A program made the position numbers and the translations under genes. A stretch of DNA of 64,000 bases from Sphingobacterium sp. xlx-96 (GTDB taxonomy: Bacteria > Bacteroidota > Bacteroidia > Sphingobacteriales > Sphingobacteriaceae): NCBI RefSeq assembly GCF_011007365.1, contig NZ_WFKM01000005.1, positions 124,001 through 188,000 on the forward strand, given 5' to 3'. Below, in pieces: positions 25,879 through 34,321 of the stretch. Below the pieces are notes generated by a model, which was given only the letters and a program-made list of their open reading frames with translations, made no database searches and had not been told where the DNA came from. How positions within the stretch are numbered: position 1 is the stretch's first letter; every line of letters starts with the position of its first letter.

Positions 25879-27045
25879 ATGCAAGAAACAAAAACTTCGA
25901 TATATACGCTACAATTTGCATTGCTGTGTTTAAGTTCGCTTTTATTCTCAGCCAGCTTTAACATGATCATCCCCGAACTCCCCAATTATCTATCAAGCCT
26001 TGGTGGAGCTGAACACAAGGGACTTATTATTGCCTTATTCACACTTACCGCGGGCATATCACGTCCTTTTAGTGGTAAATTAACGGATCAATGGGGGCGT
26101 GTACCTGTAATGGCTATAGGATCCATCGTATGCGTCATCTGTGGTTTTTTGTACCCTATATTGACAACACTATCCGGTTTCTTTATGCTTAGGCTAGTAC
26201 ATGGGTTTTCCACCGGCTTCAAACCGACCGCTACCTCTGCCTATATTGCTGATATTATACCCCAGGACAGATGGGGAGAAGCATTGGGAATGCACGGACT
26301 CTGCTTTAGTATAGGCGGTGCAGTGGGGCCTGCTGTAGGAAGTCTGGTGGCCCAAAACTTGGGTCTCAATACGATGTTCTTCTCTTCATCATTATTTGCT
26401 TTTTTATCAATTGTGATTGTGATGAACATGAAAGAAACGCTTCAACCAAAACAGCAATTCAAGCGGCAGATGCTGCGGATCTCTCGCTTTGATATCTTAG
26501 AAAAAAGAGCGATACCTGCAGGAATAGTAACCTTGCTCTCCTACTCTGCTTATGGGGTGATCCTCACGTTGATCCCAGACTGGAGCGAACACTTAGGGAT
26601 TACAAATAAGGGACTTTTTTTTACGGCGTACACCTTAGCATCTATTGGAATACGGTTTATGTCGGGTAAGGTCTCAGATCGATTTGGGAGAATTAAAGTC
26701 ATGCTGGTAGGTCTAGTGATTATCCTTATCTCGCTAATGTTATTAGGGAATGGCGATAGCATTTCGGGGCTTATTATCGGAGCATGTGTATACGGAATTG
26801 GAACAGGGATTCTTTCTCCTGCACTGAACGCATGGACAATAGACCTCTCTCTTCCTCAATATAGAGGTAAAGCCATGGCCACGATGTATATTGCCCTAGA
26901 GATAGGTATCGGCGGAGGCGCACTTTTGGCTGGTTATATATACCAGGATTTTATCTACCGCATCCCATATATTATGTATGGAAATGCGGCGGTTATATTT
27001 ACTGCTTTTTTTTATGTCATATATTGGAATAGAACAAAAACATAA
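25879..27045 (+). CDS. Major facilitator superfamily transporter
   Basis: The 388-residue protein has 12 predicted membrane helices. The MFS motif A between helices 2 and 3 reads GKLTDQWGRVPVM, and a second copy between helices 8 and 9 reads GKVSDRFGRIKVM. A motif C-like GxxxGPxxG is present (IGGAVGPAVGSL), typical of drug:H+ antiporters. It starts 8 bp after the methyltransferase gene. The substrate is unknown. Confidence 0.93.
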   Translation: MQETKTSIYTLQFALLCLSSLLFSASFNMIIPELPNYLSSLGGAEHKGLIIALFTLTAGISRPFSGKLTDQWGRVPVMAIGSIVCVICGFLYPILTTLSGFFMLRLVHGFSTGFKPTATSAYIADIIPQDRWGEALGMHGLCFSIGGAVGPAVGSLVAQNLGLNTMFFSSSLFAFLSIVIVMNMKETLQPKQQFKRQMLRISRFDILEKRAIPAGIVTLLSYSAYGVILTLIPDWSEHLGITNKGLFFTAYTLASIGIRFMSGKVSDRFGRIKVMLVGLVIILISLMLLGNGDSISGLIIGACVYGIGTGILSPALNAWTIDLSLPQYRGKAMATMYIALEIGIGGGALLAGYIYQDFIYRIPYIMYGNAAVIFTAFFYVIYWNRTKT

Positions 27046-27071
27046 ACTAACTATTGCTTGTTATAACTAAT

Positions 27072-28343
27072 ATGGAAAGTCCTTCGAAAAAACCGTACGC
27101 AATAAACCTATCCGCCAGCTTATTTGCTTTAGTACTGATACTAGCTCTATTGTATGTTGCACAAGGGGTATTACTCCCCATTTTATTTGCTACCCTGATC
27201 TCAATATCGTTATTCCCTTTAGCTAAATTTTTTGAGCGCCTAAGATTAGGCCGGGCTTTTGCGGCTATGCTAGCTGTTATCGTAGCGATTGCTATCATAG
27301 CAACGGTACTATGGTTTATAGTTCATCAAAGTATTATCATTGGAAAGGACGCCACAGCGATTACCGACAAGGTGCTATCCGTACTAGAAAATGGTCAATC
27401 CTGGCTACACGATCAATTTGGAATTGGGAAAAATCAGGTAATCGAAAAACTAAAAGAACAAGGGAACAAATCCTTAGAAAACATTGGGGGGGTAATAACG
27501 ACGACGTTTGGCTCAATAGGAAATATGTTAGCCAGCGCCATTCTTGTACCATTGTATAGTTTTTTTATGCTATACTATCGAGATTTTTTCCGGGAATTTT
27601 TCTTTAAGGCTTTCAAATCCACACCACAACGAAAAGTAAATGAGGTACTGAACAAGATATATACAGTGGTACAAAGCTATCTAACAGGACTCGTTACCGT
27701 AATGGGAATCATCGCAGTTCTTAACACAGTAGGTTTAATGGCGATGGATATTGAGTACGCTTGGTTCTTTGGAACTTTAGCCTCCCTGCTTATGCTATTG
27801 CCCTATATCGGGATAGCTATCGGCTCTATCCTTCCAGCTCTTTTTGCGTTGGCGACAAAGGAGTCGGCCTGGTATGCACTCGGAGTCGTAGCCTGGTTCC
27901 AGATAGTCCAATTTTTAGAGGGGAATATCATCACTCCAAACATTGTAGGCAGTAAAGTCAGTATAAACCCCTTAATGGCGATCATTGGTATCCTCTTAGG
28001 TGGTATGTTATTTGGGTTAGCCGGCTTAATATTGGCACTCCCCTTTATTGCTACGTTGAAGGTTCTTTTTGACGCCATCCCTAACATGGAGGCCTTTGGG
28101 TTCCTAATCGGCGAACCTGAAAAACAACATCTCAAACGAAATTCCACCCAAGAACTTCTTATGAAATGGGGAATAGTTCGTACCCCAAAAATTAAGGACA
28201 AAATAGAAGTAGACATTAACATCACTACGGAGGCTAAATCTCCGAAAAACAGCTCCCAGATGGCTTACAAGGAAATACACGAAAGTGAGGAGATGCCTTA
28301 TACCGAAGCTAAAAACGATGAAGATTCAAATTCTACGGCCTGA
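27072..28343 (+). CDS. AI-2E family transporter (TqsA/PerM-like)
   Basis: The protein is 423 residues from the ATG at 27072; an earlier in-frame start at 27054 adds six residues. It has seven to eight hydrophobic helices: LLPILFATLISISLFPLAKFF near 38-58, a central amphipathic region, and the family core YSFFMLYYRDFFREFF then VVQSYLTGLVTVMGI. It ends in an acidic, charged cytoplasmic tail of about 75 residues. The family name comes from TqsA, but most members have no shown role in autoinducer export; some are Na+/H+ antiporters. Its stop overlaps the tatD start by one base (TGATG). Confidence 0.9.
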   Translation: MESPSKKPYAINLSASLFALVLILALLYVAQGVLLPILFATLISISLFPLAKFFERLRLGRAFAAMLAVIVAIAIIATVLWFIVHQSIIIGKDATAITDKVLSVLENGQSWLHDQFGIGKNQVIEKLKEQGNKSLENIGGVITTTFGSIGNMLASAILVPLYSFFMLYYRDFFREFFFKAFKSTPQRKVNEVLNKIYTVVQSYLTGLVTVMGIIAVLNTVGLMAMDIEYAWFFGTLASLLMLLPYIGIAIGSILPALFALATKESAWYALGVVAWFQIVQFLEGNIITPNIVGSKVSINPLMAIIGILLGGMLFGLAGLILALPFIATLKVLFDAIPNMEAFGFLIGEPEKQHLKRNSTQELLMKWGIVRTPKIKDKIEVDINITTEAKSPKNSSQMAYKEIHESEEMPYTEAKNDEDSNSTA

Positions 28344-29014
28344 TGGAATACTTGGCTCCTCCCTTCATTGATATACATACACATGATACCCGGAGTATTC
28401 CGGGTATTTTGCAGGTTCGAAATCATATTGTAGGACAAGATGAAATGGCAAGCAACTACCTATACACAGCTGGCATACACCCCTGGTACATCGATCAATC
28501 TCCATATCTCCAATTGAAACAACTGGAGTGTATAGCAGCAAAAAAAGAGGTCCTTGGCATCGGCGAATGTGGATTAGATAAACAATGTACTACGGATTGG
28601 GACTTACAGATTGAAGTCTTCCGGCAACAGGTAGAACTAGCCAATACGACAAACAAACCTATTATCATCCATAGCGTACGAGCTTATCAAGAAATCGTAC
28701 AGCAACTAACGTTACAGCGCGTACAGACTCCTGTCATCTTTCATGGCTTTAATAAAAAAAACGAACTAGCTCAGGAACTCTTAAAAAAAGGCTATTATCT
28801 GAGCTTAGGAGCTGAGATACTATTGGGTAGGCAAAGTGCTTTAATCACCTCTATCCCACTCCACAGGATGTTTCTCGAAACAGACAATAAAACGACTAAT
28901 ATAGTAGATATTTTTTCTTACTTTTGTGCCGCTCGAAAAATCCCGCTTGCTGTCTTAAAACAACAAATGGCAGAAAATATGGAGCATGTATTTAATTACA
29001 GGATTGAAGAATGA
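28343..29014 (+). CDS. TatD family metal-dependent hydrolase
   Basis: The 223-residue protein is a short TatD (usual length about 260). FIDIHTHDTR at about 8-17 supplies the first metal HxH pair, GIGECGLDK the conserved Glu, PIIIHSVRAYQEIV the next His, and PVIFHGFNK another His. LETDNK at about 176-181 supplies the metal Asp. TatD enzymes are 3'-5' DNases, or D-aminoacyl-tRNA deacylases in some relatives. It overlaps both neighbours (1 bp and 4 bp), indicating translational coupling. Confidence 0.9.
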   Translation: MEYLAPPFIDIHTHDTRSIPGILQVRNHIVGQDEMASNYLYTAGIHPWYIDQSPYLQLKQLECIAAKKEVLGIGECGLDKQCTTDWDLQIEVFRQQVELANTTNKPIIIHSVRAYQEIVQQLTLQRVQTPVIFHGFNKKNELAQELLKKGYYLSLGAEILLGRQSALITSIPLHRMFLETDNKTTNIVDIFSYFCAARKIPLAVLKQQMAENMEHVFNYRIEE

Positions 29015-29739
29015 AAGATTTATCTTGGCTATCTAGAACAGAAGCATTGATAGGCCGTGACGCCGTAAAAAAACTTAGCACATCACATGTCATGGTCCTT
29101 GGACTAGGTGGCGTGGGCTCATATGCGGCGGAATTTATCTGTCGTGCCGGGGTAGGAAAAATGACGATCATTGACGGAGATACGGTGGATCCCACGAACC
29201 GGAACCGACAGCTACCTGCACTATCCAGCAATCACGGCGTACCTAAGGCGCAAATCATGAAACAACGCCTAATCGACATAAATCCAGAATTGGACCTTAC
29301 GGTTTTGGAAGAATTTATTATCCCCGAGCGATTAGAAACCTTGCTGGAAACAAAGCCCGACTATATAGTCGAGGCGATAGACAGCATAACGCCCAAGCTA
29401 TTTTTAATCCGACGTGCCTACGCTGCAAAGATTCCCTTTGTAAGTTCTATGGGTGCCGGAGGAAAAGTAGATCCAACGAAAATACAAATAGCAGATATCA
29501 GTAAATCCTACAACTGTAAGCTGGCGTTGCATATTCGTAAAAAACTACGCAAACATGATATCCGGGAAGGCGTAAAAGTTGCTTTTTCCACGGAATTACC
29601 GAACAAAGCTTCCTTGATCTACACAGATGGGAGTAACTTTAAAAAATCGGCATACGGTACGATGTCTTATCTCCCAGCCGCATTTGGAGGAGCTATAGCT
29701 TCAGTAGCAATTCGGGAACTAATCGGGAAAGAAGCGTAA
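29011..29739 (+). CDS. tcdA: tRNA threonylcarbamoyladenosine dehydratase (TcdA/CsdL)
   Basis: The 242-residue E1-like enzyme opens RTEALIGRDAVKKL, then has the ThiF-type nucleotide motif VLGLGGVGSYAAEFICRAG at about 29-47 and the adenylation residues in DGDTVDPTNRNRQLPAL. The C-terminal part (GTMSYLPAAFGGAIAS) fits TcdA. It cyclises t6A to ct6A at position 37 of ANN-decoding tRNAs using ATP. It starts in the ATGA overlap with tatD and ends the five-gene operon begun by the RNA methyltransferase gene, so two of the five genes act on RNA. Confidence 0.93.
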   Translation: MKDLSWLSRTEALIGRDAVKKLSTSHVMVLGLGGVGSYAAEFICRAGVGKMTIIDGDTVDPTNRNRQLPALSSNHGVPKAQIMKQRLIDINPELDLTVLEEFIIPERLETLLETKPDYIVEAIDSITPKLFLIRRAYAAKIPFVSSMGAGGKVDPTKIQIADISKSYNCKLALHIRKKLRKHDIREGVKVAFSTELPNKASLIYTDGSNFKKSAYGTMSYLPAAFGGAIASVAIRELIGKEA

Positions 29740-29837
29740 TCACAATTCTTCATACGATATACCGACAAAAATATATTTTTCACCGAGGATTCGACTAGGT
29801 TTACCTAATTTGTGTGCTTAGTCTATGTATTACGTTC

Positions 29838-29845
29838 TATCTTTG
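29838..29845 (+). promoter_or_regulatory. TAnnTTTG promoter box for the DUF4342 gene
   Basis: TATCTTTG matches the Bacteroidota -7 consensus and lies 42 bp before the ATG at 29888. A TTTG is 25 bp upstream, a little farther than usual. Confidence 0.5.
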
Positions 29846-29887
29846 ATGCATACAAACAAGAAGCATAAACTTTAAAAAAAGAAAATC

Positions 29888-30181
29888 ATGGCATTCAAAG
29901 AAACTTACAATATCTCTGGCGAGAATTTATTACGAAAAATTAAAGAGTTAATTGCGGATGGCAATGTAACAAAAATCACTATCGCAGATAAACATGAAAA
30001 AGAAATAATTAGCTTTCCTGTTACCATAGGAATCGTAGGATTAATCTTAGCTCCTATTTTTGCAGCAGTAGGTGCACTGGCCGCTATTGTCGCGGAGTGT
30101 AAAATTATCGTGGAGCGGAAAGATACAGAGCCTAAAGAAAATAATCCAGAAACAGAAAAAGAAGACAATCCGGTCGTTTAG
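29888..30181 (+). CDS. DUF4342 domain-containing protein
   Basis: The 97-residue protein has an N-terminal UBA-like helical part (SGENLLRKIKELIADGNVTK), a beta strand pair (ITIADKHEKEIISFP), and a hydrophobic segment at about 45-75 (VTIGIVGLILAPIFAAVGAL) typical of DUF4342. A charged tail follows. The function is unknown. The next gene, encoding a Pmp3-like protein, starts 18 bp later, so the two may form a small membrane-stress operon. That link is inference. Confidence 0.88.
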   Translation: MAFKETYNISGENLLRKIKELIADGNVTKITIADKHEKEIISFPVTIGIVGLILAPIFAAVGALAAIVAECKIIVERKDTEPKENNPETEKEDNPVV

Positions 30182-30199
30182 TTTTAATTAATAAATATA

Positions 30200-30385
30200 A
30201 TGATATTGATCGCCGTATTATTCCCGTGGCTTTCCTTCTTCTTACGAGGCAAGATATTTTCGGGGATTTTATGTTTAATTTTACAAATAACTTTGATAGG
30301 TTGGCTACCCGCCGCTATATGGGCAGTAGCTTCTAGGCTGGATGCAAAAACCAAGCAGCGCATAGAGAATCTAAATAGGAGATAA
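30200..30385 (+). CDS. YqaE/Pmp3 family small membrane protein
   Basis: The 61-residue protein has two hydrophobic helices (LIAVLFPWLSFFLRGKIF and GILCLILQITLIGWLPAAIWA), with the PPLxVFL-like turn of the family degenerate here (FPWLSFFL). It ends in a basic tail. Yeast Pmp3 and bacterial relatives affect membrane potential and stress tolerance. It is co-directional with and close to the DUF4342 gene. Confidence 0.85.
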   Translation: MILIAVLFPWLSFFLRGKIFSGILCLILQITLIGWLPAAIWAVASRLDAKTKQRIENLNRR

Positions 30386-30386
30386 A

Positions 30387-30420
30387 GAAAAAGCCTTCGC
30401 AATGTGTGGAAGGCTTTTTC
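30387..30420. terminator. Bidirectional terminator between the pmp3-like gene and glmM
   Basis: A 12-bp stem (gaaaaagccttc with its perfect complement) and 10-base loop separate two convergent genes. The A/T ends give T-runs on both strands. Confidence 0.88.
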
Positions 30421-30429
30421 ATTTATTCA

Positions 30430-31815
30430 TTACGAGATAATCTCTTCTATCTCTCTGATTATCTTCTGCGCAATAGCATCGGCGGCATCTGGTGTTGGAC
30501 CTTCCGAATAAATACGGATAATCGGCTCTGTATTAGACTTCCGTAGATGTACCCATTCATTTTCAAAATCGATTTTCAACCCGTCTACGGTGGAATGATT
30601 CTCATGCGCATATTTCGTCTGCATCTTTGCCAGTAATCCATCGATATCTAAACCAGGGGTCAATGTGATCTTATTTTTAGACATAAAATATTGCGGTAAT
30701 TCAGCTCTGTAAGTAGAAGCCTTATTTCCCATCTTTGCTAAATGAGACAAGAAGATAGCAACACCGACTAATGCATCACGACCATAATGCGACGCTGGAT
30801 AGATAACCCCTCCATTACCTTCTCCTCCGATCACTGCATCCACTTCTTTCATCTTTGTCACCACATTCACTTCTCCTACCGCAGCTGCAAAATATATACC
30901 ACCATGCTTAACAGTGATATCGCGTAACGCGCGAGTAGACGACAAATTGGATACCGTATTACCACCCTTAGATTGAGACAAAATATAATCTGCAACGGCC
31001 ACTAACGTATATTCCTCTCCAAAAAGCTCTCCATCTTCCATCATAAAGACTAAGCGATCGACATCAGGATCCACAGCAATACCCAAATCGGCCCCCTTAG
31101 CCAATACGGCTTCCGATAAATCTATTAAGTGTTCTTTAAGTGGTTCGGGATTATGAGGAAACTTACCGTTAGGCTCACAATGTATCTTAAATATTGTCTC
31201 CACACCCAAGGCTTCCAATAAAGCAGGGATAAAAATACCGCCCGTACTATTCACAGCATCTACAGCAATCTTGAATCCAGCTGCACGGATAGCAGCTACA
31301 TCAACATATTCCAAAGCCAAAACTGCGTCGATATGCTTTTGCAGGTAACTGCCGTCCACGGTGACCTTTCCTAGATCCTGCACCTCTGCAAAATCAAAAT
31401 CAAGACTTTCGCCCAATTCTAGAACTTCTTTCCCTTCAATATCGGATATAAACTCTCCCTTATCATTCAATAGCTTCAAAGCATTCCATTGTCCAGGATT
31501 ATGCGAAGCTGTCAGTATGATCCCCCCTGCTGCCCCTTCTAAAGGTACAGCGATCTCTACTGTAGGTGTGGTAGAAAGGCCCAAATCCACAACTTCGGCA
31601 CCAATACTTTGAAGTGTACCGATTACCAAGCTACTAACCATTTCCCCGGATTCGCGTGCGTCCCGCCCCACCACAATCTTCTTGCTATCGGACTGTCTCA
31701 TCAATATCTTACCAAATGCCGCAGTAAACTTAACGATATCGATTGGCGTCAATCCTTCTCCTGCACGACCACCAATAGTACCACGAATACCTGAAATAGA
31801 TTTTATTAAAGTCAT
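30430..31815 (-). CDS. glmM: Phosphoglucosamine mutase GlmM
   Basis: The protein is 461 residues from the ATG at 31815 (MTLIKSISGIRG). The phosphoserine loop TASHNPGQWNALK is at about 97-109, the Mg-binding loop DPDVDRLVF at about 239-247, the sugar-specificity loop GGEGNGGV at about 325-332, and the phosphate-binding RKSNTEPIIRIY near the C-terminus. It makes glucosamine-1-phosphate for peptidoglycan and LPS precursors. The Bacteroidota form is longer and more divergent than E. coli GlmM, and a phosphomannomutase activity cannot be excluded. Confidence 0.88.
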   Translation of the reverse strand: MTLIKSISGIRGTIGGRAGEGLTPIDIVKFTAAFGKILMRQSDSKKIVVGRDARESGEMVSSLVIGTLQSIGAEVVDLGLSTTPTVEIAVPLEGAAGGIILTASHNPGQWNALKLLNDKGEFISDIEGKEVLELGESLDFDFAEVQDLGKVTVDGSYLQKHIDAVLALEYVDVAAIRAAGFKIAVDAVNSTGGIFIPALLEALGVETIFKIHCEPNGKFPHNPEPLKEHLIDLSEAVLAKGADLGIAVDPDVDRLVFMMEDGELFGEEYTLVAVADYILSQSKGGNTVSNLSSTRALRDITVKHGGIYFAAAVGEVNVVTKMKEVDAVIGGEGNGGVIYPASHYGRDALVGVAIFLSHLAKMGNKASTYRAELPQYFMSKNKITLTPGLDIDGLLAKMQTKYAHENHSTVDGLKIDFENEWVHLRKSNTEPIIRIYSEGPTPDAADAIAQKIIREIEEIIS

Positions 31816-31901
31816 AAACTTGATCAATTATAGTGAACCGTAAAAATAGGTTATTCCAAAATAAATACAACATCTTGATTGGATATAAAATTTAAAAAAC
31901 A

Positions 31902-31909
31902 TATATTTG
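31902..31909 (+). promoter_or_regulatory. TAnnTTTG promoter box for the PAP2 gene
   Basis: TATATTTG is about 95 bp before the PAP2 start, with TTG 20 bp upstream. It lies in the divergent gap with glmM. Confidence 0.5.
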
Positions 31910-32003
31910 TTGCAACTTTGTGTATTTTAATATTAAAATTCCATTTCCCATTTAGTTTCAATTAATGTACTTTTAGCTTTTCATACACAAAACAACGAAT
32001 CTT

Positions 32004-32600
32004 ATGTGGCAACAAATAATTGATCTAGATAAAGAAATTTTCTTACTGATAAACCAAGGGTTAAGCAACCCTGTATTTGACTGGCTATTACCTATTTTAC
32101 GCAATCCATTCACGTGGGCTCCCTTGTATCTATTTGTCATTATCTTTTTCATCAAACATTATGGCAAACTAGGCATATTGGTTGTTTTATGCACATTGAT
32201 TAATTTCGGTATGTCCGATGGTATATCATCCCATCTGATCAAGAAAAATGTAAAGCGCATCCGTCCATGCAACGATATTGAATTCAAGCATGATATTAAT
32301 CTCCGGGTGAGATGTGGTTCTGGATTTAGTTTCACAAGCTCGCACGCAACAAATCACTTTGCCATGGCTTTTTTCTGGATTGTGTTATTTCGTCGTAAGT
32401 GGAAACACACCCTATGGCTGTGCGTCTTATGGGCTGCATTAATTTCTTTTTCGCAAATTTATGTAGGCGTACATTACCCATTTGATGTACTCTGTGGGGC
32501 TCTACTCGGTAGCTTGATCGGCATCTTAAATGGAAACCTATTTAAACGGTTCGTCCCCTCTTTCTTTACAGAAAATATTTCAACACATAATACTATATGA
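32004..32600 (+). CDS. PAP2 family membrane phosphatase
   Basis: The 198-residue protein has five to six membrane helices and the three acid-phosphatase motifs. These are KKNVKRIRP (KxxxxxxRP) at about 74-82, SSHATNH (PSGH-type with catalytic His) at about 111-117, and SQIYVGVHYPFD (SRxxxxxHxxxD type) at about 150-161. Lipid phosphatases of this type act on undecaprenyl-PP, PGP or phosphatidic acid. Its stop overlaps the start of the ZIP transporter gene by four bases. Confidence 0.92.
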   Translation: MWQQIIDLDKEIFLLINQGLSNPVFDWLLPILRNPFTWAPLYLFVIIFFIKHYGKLGILVVLCTLINFGMSDGISSHLIKKNVKRIRPCNDIEFKHDINLRVRCGSGFSFTSSHATNHFAMAFFWIVLFRRKWKHTLWLCVLWAALISFSQIYVGVHYPFDVLCGALLGSLIGILNGNLFKRFVPSFFTENISTHNTI

Positions 32601-33499
32601 GCTTTACTTTAATCGTAGCTATTTTATTTCTATCCGCATTCATCAGCGGATTGGCCGTTTTTTTTGTCAAAAGAGACAACACGAACTACCTCAAATTGAT
32701 TCTCTCTTTTAGTGGGGCCTATCTGTTTGCTATTACAGTGCTACATTTAATCCCACATGTTTACCACGCTAATACGACCAGTCCAGAAGTCATTGGACTG
32801 TATATATTAGGAGGCTTCATTTTTCAACTCTTGTTGGAACAGTTTTCACAGGGTATAGAACATGGCCATATCCACCACAATGAAAATGCAGGGTTTCCGT
32901 TAGGAATCATGATCAGCCTATGTCTACATGCATTTTTAGAAGGGATGCCATTGATTTCAGGTCAACAGTCCAAACTGGTATTTGGTATTGCGATACATCA
33001 TATCCCAGCAGCATTTGCTTTAGGCAGTCTTTTATTAAGTTCTTCCTTGAGCAAAAGAGCTATTATAATCATGCTATTTATTTTTGCAGCAATGACACCA
33101 CTAGGGTTCATGACCAGTTCCGTATTGAGTAAAGGCGAAGTAGGTAATATATCACAGCATTTTGATAAAATCATGGCCGTAGTAATTGGTATATTTTTAC
33201 ATATCTCCACTACTATATTATTTGAGTCTGGATCTGCTGATCACCATAAATTTAACAAAAAGAAAATGGCCGCAGTCTTTTTAGGACTAGCCATATCATT
33301 AACCACATTCTTATTACCCCATGATCATAGCCATGAGGGTCATGGACACGAACATCACGAACATCACGACCATGGTGAGCACAGTCACGACGACAAAGGA
33401 AAAGTCCATCATGATCATAGCAATGAAAGCCATAGCACCGAAAAGGGCAATACAGATAATGAGCACAAGCATGAAGACCACGAAGGTCACACACACTAA
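32597..33499 (+). CDS. ZIP family metal transporter with long histidine-rich C-terminus
   Basis: The 300-residue protein has seven to eight membrane helices. ZIP metal residues lie in HIHHNENAGFPLGIMISLCLHAFLEG (helix 4; seen as LHAFLEGMP) and in IAIHHIPAAFALG (helix 5). The last 60 residues are soluble and about one third His, with Asp/Glu between (HDHSHEGHGHEHHEHHDHG and further). The tail is probably a cytoplasmic or periplasmic zinc/iron sensor or store. ZIP proteins take Zn2+, Fe2+ or Mn2+ into the cytoplasm. The position next to feoAB and a MarR regulator suggests a metal-uptake locus. Confidence 0.92.
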   Translation: MSFTLIVAILFLSAFISGLAVFFVKRDNTNYLKLILSFSGAYLFAITVLHLIPHVYHANTTSPEVIGLYILGGFIFQLLLEQFSQGIEHGHIHHNENAGFPLGIMISLCLHAFLEGMPLISGQQSKLVFGIAIHHIPAAFALGSLLLSSSLSKRAIIIMLFIFAAMTPLGFMTSSVLSKGEVGNISQHFDKIMAVVIGIFLHISTTILFESGSADHHKFNKKKMAAVFLGLAISLTTFLLPHDHSHEGHGHEHHEHHDHGEHSHDDKGKVHHDHSNESHSTEKGNTDNEHKHEDHEGHTH

Positions 33500-33506
33500 C
33501 ACTTTT

Positions 33507-33962
33507 TTAGGCTTCGCCCCGTAATTTATCGAGCAAGCCATTTAAAACCACAGCTTCCTGCTCGGAAAGATTCTCTGACAGCATAGCGGAAAGGTTCATA
33601 TCAGCCTCCAATTCGTCTAAGAGTTGGAGGCCTTTTTCCGTGATAAGTAGATCTACAGCACGTTTGTCAGATTTATTTTTCGTCCGTGTAACTAATCCCT
33701 TGGTCACAATGCGCTCTACCAATCTGGAGATATCAGGTGTACTGTTTATCATTCGTTCCTTAATCATCGCGTTAGAAGCGGGATTGGGAAATTGCCCTCG
33801 TAATATTCGTAAAACATTAAACTGTTGAAGCGTTATTTTTTTCTTACTAGCTCTAGATTCCAACAAGTTACTCAACCAATTATTGGTATAAAGAATATTA
33901 ATAGTAGCCTTGTGCCAATCATCCTGAAACCGACTGGTTTTGATTCGATCCTCAATACCCAT
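33507..33962 (-). CDS. MarR family transcriptional regulator
   Basis: The 151-residue protein has the winged-helix core at about 40-110: LQQFNVLRILRGQFPNPASN, ISRLVERIVTKGLVTRTKN (recognition helix and start of the wing), then DKRAVDLLITEKGLQLL. It lies between the convergent ZIP gene and the divergent feoA gene, 119 bp from the latter. It may respond to metal or oxidative state and control feoAB. No operator palindrome is evident in the gap, so this is inference. Confidence 0.93.
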   Translation of the reverse strand: MGIEDRIKTSRFQDDWHKATINILYTNNWLSNLLESRASKKKITLQQFNVLRILRGQFPNPASNAMIKERMINSTPDISRLVERIVTKGLVTRTKNKSDKRAVDLLITEKGLQLLDELEADMNLSAMLSENLSEQEAVVLNGLLDKLRGEA

Positions 33963-34030
33963 ATTTATAATGAATCTAATTAAAACAATTCTGTGACATA
34001 ACCAACATCCCTAAACTCATTCCTTTTAGC

Positions 34031-34038
34031 TATATTTG
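34031..34038 (+). promoter_or_regulatory. TAnnTTTG promoter box for feoAB
   Basis: TATATTTG lies 43 bp upstream of the feoA ATG. No good -33 TTTG is seen. A weak upstream box would fit an activated or repressed promoter. Confidence 0.5.
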
Positions 34039-34081
34039 GAGAATTTCGAGGTATTAGAAACTATCTAAAGTTACAAAAATA

Positions 34082-34321
34082 ATGCAAAATAAAATCTCAC
34101 TTGATAAACTAAAAAAAGGAGAAAAAGCAGTCATTCATTCTTTTGATAAAGATGATCTTCCCGCCAAGTTTTATGAATTGGGTTTTACCCCCGGTACTAC
34201 TATACAAATTAAGCACGTAGCTCCACTGCACGGTCCAATCTGTGTCAATATTATTCAAGATAACACCTTAGTAGCAATCAGAAAGTCAGAAGCCTCATTA
34301 ATTCTGGCCAACAAAATATAA
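34082..34321 (+). CDS. feoA: FeoA family ferrous-iron transport protein
   Basis: The 79-residue protein is a single SH3-like FeoA domain: KLKKGEKAVIHSFDKDD, LPAKFYELGFTPGTTIQIKH, GPICVNI and an end AIRKSEASLILANKI. FeoA supports FeoB by an unclear contact. Its stop shares one base with the feoB ATG (TAATG). Confidence 0.95.
   Translation: MQNKISLDKLKKGEKAVIHSFDKDDLPAKFYELGFTPGTTIQIKHVAPLHGPICVNIIQDNTLVAIRKSEASLILANKI

Noticed and set aside
33252..33541. Several overlapping open frames on both strands in the ZIP tail
   Set aside because: The His/Asp codon repetition of the ZIP C-terminus keeps all frames open; the ZIP frame has membrane helices and metal motifs, the others do not.
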